From assembly GCA_932294295.1 (NCBI GenBank), contig OW028585.1, positions 24,718,813 through 24,782,812 of the forward strand: a DNA stretch of 64,000 nt. Reading direction: 5' to 3'. The stretch is from Alitta virens. Its lineage: Eukaryota; Annelida; Polychaeta; Phyllodocida; Nereididae. The notes under the pieces were generated by a model, which was given only the letters and a program-made list of their open reading frames with translations, ran no database searches and was not told where the DNA came from. This document shows, piece by piece, positions 34,901-42,900 of this stretch (positions are counted from its first letter, which is position 1; each line of letters starts with the position of its first letter). Made by a program: the position numbers and the translations under genes.

Positions 34901-37900
34901 TGTGTATCAGTTTAGTGTCTATGCTGGGTCAAGTAAATGCATCATGTTTGACTCTGAATTTTACATACTGGGATCAAGATATTTAAAGCTGCATTTTCAA
35001 AATCACAAATAAGGTAAAGTCAACCCCAGTCTTGTCAGTTTAGCTATAAACCCCACTCTAAATGCAATATTTTATGCTAATTGCAAATCAGTGGTAATTC
35101 TATTTTAATTTGAAATATTGGTTAAAGAAATGAATCAGGTCTGATATCTTATGAGTTTGCTGAATGGTTCATTTTCTTTTGATGTTAAGTCGGTTTCCAT
35201 GGTAACAAACTTTTCATAAGTTCTCACACAGAGCCTCTCCTCATTCCAAACCTTTGATCTGTTCTTAGCAAAGATATCAAGCTTTGACTTTTATCAGTCA
35301 AAGTCTACATATGGCCAATAAGGGTTGCTATGGCAACAGTTTTCTGACAGTTATTAACTCGTCCTCACCTGACCTCACATTATTTTCAGACCTATCATAG
35401 ACACTCATCACTTCTTTTCTCACGATGGATGAAAATGTTTGTGATGACATCCCCACTTTGTCAATATGTCAGCTTCACAATGAAGACTCACCAATGAATG
35501 GCGTAAAACCAGATTTAATTAGCATCAGTGAGTATAATCAGGACGAAAAAAGCCCCACACCATGTCATTATCGTTTCTAACCTTTCAAAAATATGTAGGC
35601 CTATTCATATTTGCAGATTTACTCTTGATCGGTTGGTCTGTACACTAGATGGGATTTGTGCCTCTTTGGACAAACGGTTTTCATTTATTGCATTTTTATT
35701 GACAGGCGCTGACTTTGAAGTCAAGCAGGGTGCGAAATCATCTGCCATTGGCATATATGCGTGAAAGGAACAGATAAAATGTGCCCCTTGCCCTGCATTA
35801 GTGTCCAAGGCCAGACTGGCGGGGGACCTGGTGGGTTAACCAATGCCAAATAAAGAAAAAAAAAAAGATATGACCTTTTCGGCATGTATTGTTCATTAAG
35901 GTCATGTCCAAGGAAGCGAATACGTACAGTTGGCATTTTGGTAATAACTATAGTAACATCTCAAATGAAGGAAGAACATGTCTCTCCAAATGAAGAGACC
36001 CACGCCCGATTGAACTCAAATGAAAACTGCTGTTTTAGTGTAATCAGATATACATAACTGCAGCCACTGGCTAATGTTTCATTTGGGATGACAGTGAAAC
36101 TAGTTGCATTTGGGATGAAACTGAGTTTGTATTTGCATTTGGGATGACATTGAATTTGTAGTTGCATTTGGGATGACACTGGAAGCGCAGTCAGTGTCAT
36201 CCCAAATCAAACTATACAGTCTTGGTATCATGCATAATAAAACTACAGTCTTATTGTCATCCCATGTGAAACTACTGTGTGATCCAAATAAAGCTATTGT
36301 CAGTGTCATCCCAAATGAAACTTTGTATGTTAATTAACCATAAAATGCATATATGCTTATCGAGCCGGTACAAATTGAAGATAGAAAAGTAACTGGCATT
36401 ACAACAACACACGACAATTGTGATATTGTGGTAATAATTACAGATCAAAAAAATATTGAAATTGTATTGAAACAGATTTGAATAAAGTTATTGAAAATGC
36501 TATAAAAAAGCAGTTACAATGTCATCCCAAATGAAACAGACATCAGTCTCATCCCAAATGAAACTGCAGTCTTAGTATCATCCTGAATGAAACTACAGTA
36601 TCAGTGTCATCCTGAATGAAACTACAGTATCAGTGTCATTCTGAATGAAACTACAGTATCAGTGTCATCCTGAATGAAACTGCTCTCCCCATTTAAACAG
36701 CAGTTTTGCTATCATCCGAAATTAGTGTCATCCTAAATGAAAATGCTGCTTCAGTGTTATCCCAAATGAAACTGCAGTTTTTTGTGTCATCCTATATGAA
36801 ACTGGAGTCAGTGTCATCCTATAAAACCATCTAAAATGAAGCAGTACCCATGTTGTCATCCGAAATGAAGCAGCAGCCAAGAAAATGAAACAGTTATGTC
36901 TTTTTTTCTCCCAGATAAATAATATTGGAAAGTCGTCCAAAAACTTGGACCATACACCATTTCTACCAACTTACTGCAATCCCAAAATGAATCTGCCTTG
37001 TAATAATGGTGTACCTATCGGACCCTCTAATTGGCTCAAAGTGAAAATAAAACACTTGTATTAAGCTTTGGAACACCGTGTGTTCAATTTTAGAACACCT
37101 TACTTTGCGTTGTGTGCACACAATGCTATTTACCATCAATCACACGATTGCTATAACTTGTTATTACACTGGCCTGGTATTTGGTTTGCTATACTTGTAT
37201 GTAATTGCAGACACCTGGGATAAGATAATTGGTTCATCGGAGGAAGGGTAATGTAGAAGTTCAGCAAGGGAAGGAAAGACCACGCAGGAGAAACGGATTT
37301 AACGGAGGGTTTGTACATTTTGACTTCTTGACCAACGACATATTAATTGGCAGGGAAAACCCAGTGAATGAGAATCCCTCGGGTAGCGGGTGTTATTCGG
37401 CGTGAGACAGTGGGGCAGGAATCGGATATAATCTGTTCCTAGGCAAATGATGTCAAGAAAGGTCCTGCAGTTGTTCTTGCAAGGGTCATGCAGCAGTCCA
37501 GCAGCAATAGATGCAGAGTGACCTCACAAAAGTCCCTGAAGCAGTTGTCAATAACAAATGTTGGAATGACACTGCAGTCATCCCTAGTAGGTTTTATATG
37601 AAATGTGGATGCAGTTGTTTGGTATTGAGAATGACTTTATATTGCGTATTTTATGTAAAATCATTCAACTGCTTAAAGTTTTTTCCTCACTTATCTGGAA
37701 ACCTTTAGCCAGCTCCAAAACAGAGTTCTGGAGCCGCCCTTGAATTTCTTATTGAAATGATCAATACAAGGGGGTTGCACTATTCATACAGACAGGCCTA
37801 CTTTTCAATTGAAAAATCTTAATTTGCAAAAGGCTTATATTGCGTTTTGTGTTAGATGTCGTGAATTTATTTATCTATTTATTAAATATATTTACACAGG

Positions 37901-38153
37901 GTGTATACAAACACTAGAACAGTTTTTCATGTATATACAAATAAATAGAAAAACTAACAGCCTAAGTAAAAATATGCAAAAGAAACATAAAATAATGATT
38001 ATATTTTTTTTTTTTGCCAGTCAATGCATTAACGAAAAATGAAAATTAAGAAAATATATAATGCATACCTGTACATGGGACGGGAAGAAGGGCAAAGATG
38101 CGAGTTGCAGTTGCTGCTAGAATGAGCATCATCAAATGGAACTGAGACGTCAT
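22908..38153 (-). CDS. TSPEAR: TSPEAR orthologue (TSPN/laminin-G domain + EAR repeats), 12 exons
   Basis: Secreted protein; in vertebrates TSPEAR acts in ear, hair follicle and tooth, and EAR repeats form a beta-propeller. Exons, all GT/AG and in phase: 38153-38069, 30164-29959, 29765-29632, 29430-29226, 26702-26591, 25823-25686, 25608-25352, 24881-24695, 24294-24182, 24054-23923, 23793-23606, 23193-22908, giving 2043 nt and 680 residues. Human TSPEAR is of similar length. Residues 1 to about 25 are a signal peptide (FHLMMLILAATA). Residues 29-210 form the TSPN/laminin-G-like domain, and a Cys-containing linker spans about 211-300. From about residue 300 there are seven EAR (EPTP) repeats, the last one short, with hallmarks such as GAQSWEFF, FLAVAN, YRW and FRVHQE. 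The TGA stop is at 22910-22908. Intron 1 is about 7.9 kb and holds SINE, MITE and minisatellite DNA. LGI proteins also have EPTP repeats but start with LRRs, which are absent here. Confidence 0.93.
23402..23600. repeat. TTATC/TCATC microsatellite beside a TSPEAR splice donor
   Basis: Imperfect pentanucleotide array (TTATC, TCATC, TATCT variants). In the TSPEAR sense strand it reads GATAA/GATGA and begins within a few bases of the exon 11 donor at 23606/23605. Overlapping ORFs are repeat translation. Confidence 0.9.
23923..24054 (-). CDS. TSPEAR: TSPEAR exon 10, EAR-repeat exon found by phase
   Basis: A 44-codon phase 0-0 exon between TTTCTACCACTAG and GTAATTG. It reads GYHFLVVANSF, later IYFWQNGKFLLFQ, which completes an EAR repeat. 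Without it, the flanking exons place two GAxDWxYF repeat starts back to back (GAYDWTYF and GATDWEYF) with no repeat body between them. Including it restores the normal repeat spacing. Confidence 0.88.
24321..24648. mobile_element. MITE-A copy 7, split by MITE-B
   Basis: The left arm (GCAGCTTTCACAGACTTGGG, GAAGTCATGTTAATCTAGGA, CAACCAATAGGAGG) lies before MITE-B copy 2. A remnant of the right arm (AGTTAGTTTCCAGGTCTGC) follows at 24624-24642. It lies in TSPEAR intron 8. Confidence 0.6.
24442..24576. mobile_element. MITE-B copy 2
   Basis: CATGGCCAATTGTGCCACAT start, central TTTTTGCCTCATTATAATTA, right arm TTCTCATGGAAAACGCACGT. The right terminus is shortened to ...TTTGGC|TA. Confidence 0.8.
24968..25259. 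repeat. (GAA/GGA)n purine repeat in TSPEAR intron 7
   Basis: About 290 bp of GAA-type triplets with GGA, CAGAA and GTA interruptions. On the TSPEAR sense strand it is a long TTC/TCC polypyrimidine tract that ends about 85 nt upstream of the exon 8 acceptor. The basic Arg/Glu-rich ORFs in it are not real. Confidence 0.95.
26733..26889. mobile_element. MITE-A copy 8
   Basis: TA|CAGCCAATTCCCTAGACTCGG at the left; GACGCCCTCTGGAGTTTAAT and AAGTCTATGAAATAAGCAG at the right. It sits just upstream of TSPEAR exon 5, in intron 4. Confidence 0.8.
27325..28165 (+). pseudogene. Degenerate non-LTR retrotransposon (LINE) reverse-transcriptase fragment
   Basis: Broken + strand frames carry LINE RT hallmarks in order: a D-isA-FDSIPH-like motif near 27330, GIPHGSCLGPLLF near 27495-27530, the YADD box near 27590, and a C-terminal region (CPIVWNFCEK, RTQERALRFLTNDF, AIEMLKCVYNL) at 27900-28120. 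In-frame stops and frameshifts separate them. It looks jockey/CR1-like and is inserted antisense within TSPEAR intron 4. Confidence 0.75.
28612..28880 (-). mobile_element. Tandem pair of tRNA-like units (SINE)
   Basis: On the minus strand two tRNA-like units occur in series, about 28880-28770 and 28720-28612. Each has an A-box-like segment (GGTGTAATGGTCAACGC in the first; a shortened TTTAATGGTCAACGC in the second) and a B-box-like segment (CCAGTTTCGTTTCC; CAGGTTCAACTGCC). Both also carry the GAGTGACTCTT start. It is probably a dimeric SINE and not two tRNA genes. Confidence 0.65.
29469..29579. mobile_element. MITE-B copy 3, short
   Basis: TA|CATGGCCAAATGTGCCACGT to ACACAATTGGCCATG|TA, 111 bp, lacking part of the interior found in the 152-bp copies. 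It lies in TSPEAR intron 3. Confidence 0.85.
29813..29926. mobile_element. MITE-A copy 9, internally deleted
   Basis: CAGTGAATGCTTAGACTTGG to TGTGTGAGTTCTACTG|TA. Part of the left inner arm is missing. It lies in TSPEAR intron 2, within about 50 bp of exons 2 and 3. Confidence 0.75.
30215..30476. mobile_element. MITE-A copy 10, interrupted by a retroelement tail
   Basis: The left arm CAGCAGATTGCATAGACTTGG ... GATGTCATTT is followed by about 135 bp of AT-rich sequence (TTTATTAAAATATATTTAAAA). The right half then resumes with CGAGAACTCCCATTGG and ends TCCAAGTCTATGAAATATGC. The insert resembles the tail seen near 18910. Nearest coding sequence is TSPEAR exon 2. Confidence 0.7.
30900..31895. other. 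TSPEAR intron 1 DNA with G and C runs
   Basis: No exon seen. It contains a G run near 31015-31029 and a C run near 31489-31502. Confidence 0.45.
31902..32053. mobile_element. MITE-B copy 4, full length
   Basis: TA|CATGGCCAAATGTGCCATGT ... GTGGCACATTTGGCCATG|TA, 152 bp, nearly perfect inverted arms. It lies in TSPEAR intron 1. Confidence 0.88.
32936..33092 (-). mobile_element. tRNA-derived SINE, family S1, copy 2
   Basis: Reverse-complement match to the S1 copy at 3896-4080. On the minus strand it reads GGGGGCCTAGCTCAGTGG, a B-box-like GGGTTCAATTCCCCG, the GCAGAAATATACGACGTAAAGC body and a CCA/CCACCA simple tail. It lies in TSPEAR intron 1. Confidence 0.8.
33095..35424. other. TSPEAR intron 1 DNA, nothing recognised
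   Basis: No splice-bounded exon or element with clear ends was identified. Short AT-rich stretches resembling retroelement tails occur near 33385-33450. Confidence 0.4.
35425..35531 (+). CDS. Candidate first coding exon of an unknown + strand gene
   Basis: ATG at 35425 opens a 35-codon frame (MDENVCDDIPTLSICQLHNE...) ending in a strong donor, ATCA|GTGAGT. Acidic N-terminal sequence, no domain recognised. No partner exon was identified downstream, and it lies antisense in TSPEAR intron 1. Unspliced, the frame stops about 16 codons later. Could easily be chance. Confidence 0.2.
36075..36880. repeat. 29-bp minisatellite that switches orientation
   Basis: Diverged units around GTCATCCCAAATGAAACT. 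Best-kept units near 36590-36680 repeat every 29 bp (TCCTGAATGAAACTACAGTA). From 36075 to about 36190 the units are inverted (TTTGGGATGACA); from about 36195 they run forward. The switch is a short inverted repeat, TGGGATGACACTG then CAGTCAGTGTCATCCCA. A gap without clear units spans about 36330-36510. Confidence 0.85.
36945..37850. other. TSPEAR intron 1 DNA, nothing recognised
   Basis: No supported exon or element. Confidence 0.4.
37855..37935 (-). mobile_element. Retroelement 3' tail fragment
   Basis: On the minus strand it reads GAAAAACTGTTC...GTATACACCCTGTGTAAATA and ends in an AATAAATA-type repeat. This matches the tail at 45670-45745 downstream of the beta-lactamase-like gene. Confidence 0.6.
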
Positions 38154-39900
38154 CTTGACTTAGATTCATCATGTGATCAAAAGTTATCCAACATAATTCT
38201 CAAATATATTCCCAAATGAAATGCTAAAGTCTTGCAAAGTTTTCTATTGCATAGCTGTAGTTTAGAGCGACTAGTTGTACACAGAATGCGACGAAAAAAC
38301 TCCACTACCATCCGTGATGCAACACACATTTGCAGCAATATGCAAAGACATAGCTGTCGCTGCTCTTTTTGAAATGATCACTGATAAGTCCGTGGAATCG
38401 ATCGATGCATCTATCAGCCCTTTGCTAAACTGGAATAAATCCCAACAATTTATATATCATTCGTGTCAAGATAGATTGTCTCTTTGGCAGAATTCTTGCT
38501 ACAGTTAGCTATGCACTTGAGCACCGTTAATCCAATTAGTGCAATTCAATTGGTTTGTTGTTATCCCAGATAAAAAAACAAATTACCTGGGCAATTGAAA
38601 CACCCCAAGCGACTGTGGTAGACCGTTGGTTTACCCCAAGTGTATAAACCCCGCCCCCTGTCAACTTGGTCCAGCCCCCCTCTTCACAATACAGCGAGGG
38701 GTGGGCATCTGCCCTAATATACTCCATGGTATATTCATCAGGGGGGATTCTCTTCACAGCCCATAAAATCATGACCCACTCTGTCCATTCTGTCTGTCTG
38801 TCTATCTGGTGTCTGTCTATAAGTTTAGGTGAAGATCTTTGTCACATCTTTGGACAAACATTATCAACATTGGGCCAACATTGCATGCTATCTGGAACGT
38901 TGTAGATATAACGTTGTTAAAACGTTATTGAAATTCTAGTAAACAGTACACATAATTATACAGTCGGGTTTAAAAGTTAGATACATTTGATATATAACAA
39001 TACAATTCCTATTTCCACATCTTTTTCTCCCAAATGCAATAACGTTAACTACTCGAACCATTTTCATTTCTTTCTATCAAAAGTTTTAGCACCATTTTTC
39101 ACTCGAATGATTTTATGGCGTATGTAAACGTTAAGGCCCGACTGTATAACTTACATAGATTTGAAACAAAGCAAAAATTGGTCACACGACAGAGAGAAAC
39201 CGGTGCAAAAATCAAGTTTTATTGCTCACAACAAACCTCACTATATTTTGGTTCTTGGGGGCCACGGGGCTAGAAGTACGTGGGCAAGAGAGCTATAGTA
39301 TAGATATGTGAGTGTGGAATCCTGGGGATACATGATCAGCAGAGCCGTAGCAGTTGTCTGGGCAGAGCAGTGGAACACTCATAGGGGCTCATTCATAACC
39401 ATTTAATCCCTCATTGATTTTGTAATGTTCTTCTATGCAGTTTAACCTCAGAGCGTAACATTCGAGGCTGTCAGACATTTAGATAATATCAAGACCACTA
39501 GGAACATTCCTGGGCAATTTACTCGCGTCTTTTGCTAAAATGTCTTCTTACAAAAAGGTGGGTTAGTAATTGATAATTTGTGAAGTGTTGCGCATTAAAG
39601 GTATTTGATACAGAAAGAAAAATTGAAACATATGAAAGAACAGGCGGGCAAATTATATTGTTATAAAATCTCGTGTATGTGTGTAAATATACTACTGTAT
39701 AATATATATCAGGAAATTGTTTACTAGCTGAGTGAATTCTGTATGTAATATTACCATTCAATCATGACCTGTGTGAGATGAGTTTTGTTTGGACTTAATT
39801 TGGTTCATAGCATTTATGATAATTGACAAATCTATTAATGGATTGGTTCATGCATGTGCTTTCGTCCTTTATTTATTTATTTACTTGCATAGATTCCAAC
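38154..39900. promoter_or_regulatory. Shared intergenic region of head-to-head TSPEAR and beta-lactamase-like gene
   Basis: The TSPEAR start codon (38153, minus) and the start codon of the next gene (39901, plus) face away from each other across 1.75 kb. Both promoters or 5' UTR exons should lie here. No TATA box or CpG-rich core was certain. MITE-G is inserted at 38961. Confidence 0.45.
38961..39144. mobile_element. Palindromic MITE G
   Basis: Inverted ends CAGTCGGGTTTAAAAGTTAG and CGTTAAGGCCCGACTG, each flanked by TA, 184 bp. Short Tc1/mariner-like non-autonomous element. Confidence 0.75.
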
Positions 39901-42900
39901 ATGAGCAAGTACCCGCTCATTCCGCCAGATGGCAGTGTAGTCAGTGGGGTGGTGAGTCCTGAATTTGCAAAGATTTGGGATGTCTTTGAGTAAGTATTTC
40001 ACTGAAATGTGAAATGGTTTAAGTTTGCATTTTTGGCAATTACAGATATCATAGACTTGGAAACTGAACTATAGGAAACGTCATGTGAATCCAGAACTCC
40101 CATTGGTTGAGGGACTGCCTTAACCAACCAATGGAAGTTCTGGATTCAAATGACATCCTCTTGAGTTTAGTTTCCAAGTCTATGAAATCTGCTGTAATGG
40201 AATAGATGAACTTAATTTGCAGACATAATTTCTCCCAAGGACTGGACACTGGGGCAGCCTTCAGCGTGTACCACAGGGGCAAGGAAGTGGTCAGCATTTG
40301 GGGTGGACATCGTGACTCCAGGTACTCTACACCACCCTCAAAAATTATATGATCACTTGGACCACTTTGTGTATGCTAAAGAGGTTAAATTTATTTAGAA
40401 GGCAGTGTGCACTTATAGTTAGCTTAATAAATTACGATCCACTCTAAACAGCTGCAGCAACCTATTCCTGGCTGTAGCTACAACTGGCTAAAGCTAGCTG
40501 CTTCTGTCTACTCCTAGCTTATAATTGGCTTACACCTTCCACCACTGGAAGAAATATAAACCTTGGTATATGAAAGAAATATATCTGATATATCTTAAAT
40601 ATGTATTTTGCATGTACTTCTAGTTCCTTGTTTGAGTTGCTAGCTATCGCCAGACGTACAGTTTTGTTTAGTGGCAGGTAGCATCGTATAGCAGGGATTG
40701 TCTAGCTTTGTCTATAGGAACTAACTGTATGTAAAATATGTATCATGATGATAGTCTATCCATTGGCACCAAAAGGTCATGCAAACGATAGTCATCTGTA
40801 AGTCTTTAAATCTAAGTATCCAGATAGGTTTTTTGTATACTTTTTATTTCTTTTAAATTAGTCGTCTAGTCGTTTAATTTGAAATTACTGGGAATGTGAA
40901 TAAAAGAAACAATGTAATCCGCCTTTGCATGGGCCAGTTGTCAATTAGACATACGGACCTCCTAGCTGTATGACTGACGTTATTAGGTACCAAGGACTCC
41001 CTCCCAGTTGAGATGCAGGTCCTTCAGAGAGCACCGGCCTGGACTTCTTTAGAAACTTTGATTCAGTTGGTTTCAAAGTGGGGGGTTGTGCAAACTAGCA
41101 TATCAGTTACGGAATTCCAAGTTTAGGGAGGACGGACATACAGTGGGAGAATGTTCTTTCGCCTAGAAATTAGAGGAAAGGGGCAAAGAACCTCCCCAGT
41201 CTATTATTACATTAGCTTACACTCTTATAATCTTATCCATATCTTGACATGAATGATGACTTATATCCGCCAACTGAAAGCCACTTCTTGTACTTTAGGA
41301 AGAAATCACCATGGCAGTCTGACACACTGTGCATGTGCTGGTCTGTCACCAAAGCCATCACCTCCATTTGCCTTGCAAGACTTCACGACAGAGGGCGCAT
41401 CGACTTTGACCGCCAGGTGGCGTTCTATTGGCCAGAGTTCTCGCAAAATGGTAAAGGTCATGTGACCGTTGCTCAACTCCTGAGCCACCAGGTAATACAG
41501 GGAAGATGACAGTGATCTTTTAATTGTAGGCCCGTTGGATGGCTTCGTGAAATACATAGAGGACTTAAGTGTGCATATATTGGATTGAATTCCTGAGTGA
41601 CCACAGTCACAGAATACAGCGAAACTCTGGTTATCACCAATTTCATTGTTAGGTTATAACATTAATTGCAACATTTACAAGGAAACACAGGTTGTATATA
41701 AAACTGAAACTGGTTACTACATGACCAAATGTGCTATGTGCGTTTTTCATGCGTTTGGATAAACGCATGGAAAACGCATGATTTTCATCTTATATTAGGC
41801 AAAAACCATGCGTTTTCCATGCGTTCCTTCTCATGGAAAACCCACATAGCACATTTGGCCATGTAGTCTTTAATATCTGGCATACAAGAAGGCGTTGCAT
41901 ATATATATTATGCATGTATGCACTTTGCAATGCCATGGTTCTTCCTGAAGAGCTTTGTAAATGAACAAGGCCATCACACATTGAACATTTCATTTTCATC
42001 TCTCTTTCCAATTCCTAAAACATTCCTTCTGTTAATTTAGAATGTTTGCAGTAGTAGATGGCCTGTTGATGAGGTCACTCTGTGGATGGTTTGCATTTTC
42101 AGGCTGGTCTAATTGCATTGGATGGAGTTAAATATGATTTAAACTTTGCAAGAAATCCTGAACTGATTGGAGAGACACTTGCAAAACAGAAGCCTTTCTG
42201 GACACCTGGTAGGTATTACAGTCAATTTCACTGACTAGCAAACTAAACTCTAGAGGCTATCATATTTTCCGGGACTCTCATTGGCTACAGCGGTACGTCC
42301 TTAAACCAATGGGATTCCTGAATTCATATCCATTGGCTGTAATTGTGACTTAATGGCAGAAATAAGAAGTGTGCCTTTTAGGGTCTCGAGTGATCAACTA
42401 TTTCTTAGCCTTTTGGTGGATGAGATGACATGGCTTATTTAATTCAGGAAGTTGCCATGGCTATCACGCAGTCACCTTCGGATGGTATGTTGATCAACTG
42501 ATCAGGAGAGTGGATGAGAAACACAGGTCAACTGGGCAGTTCTTCAAGGAAGAGATAGCGCAGCCTCTGGGTATGAGCAGTCATGCAAATTGATCCATTT
42601 ATGGTTAGAAGATTACCAGACTTGAATTTCGTGAGCAGTCCACATTAAGTCCTGTATGGATCACTCTGCATGTGCTACATCACGATAACTTCAAAATCTC
42701 AAATCATGTTTATTTATTGATTTTTTGTTTCAAATTACCCATCGAAATTGGCTGATTTTTAAAACCTAAATATCGACATATTCTTTTGACATTTATAAGG
42801 CAAAGCTCGCCTTTTAAAATAGATAGCCAGATGAATTATCCCATTATTTGTAGCAAACTCCATTTGGGTGTGATAAACGAAATAAACATACTTATGTCAC

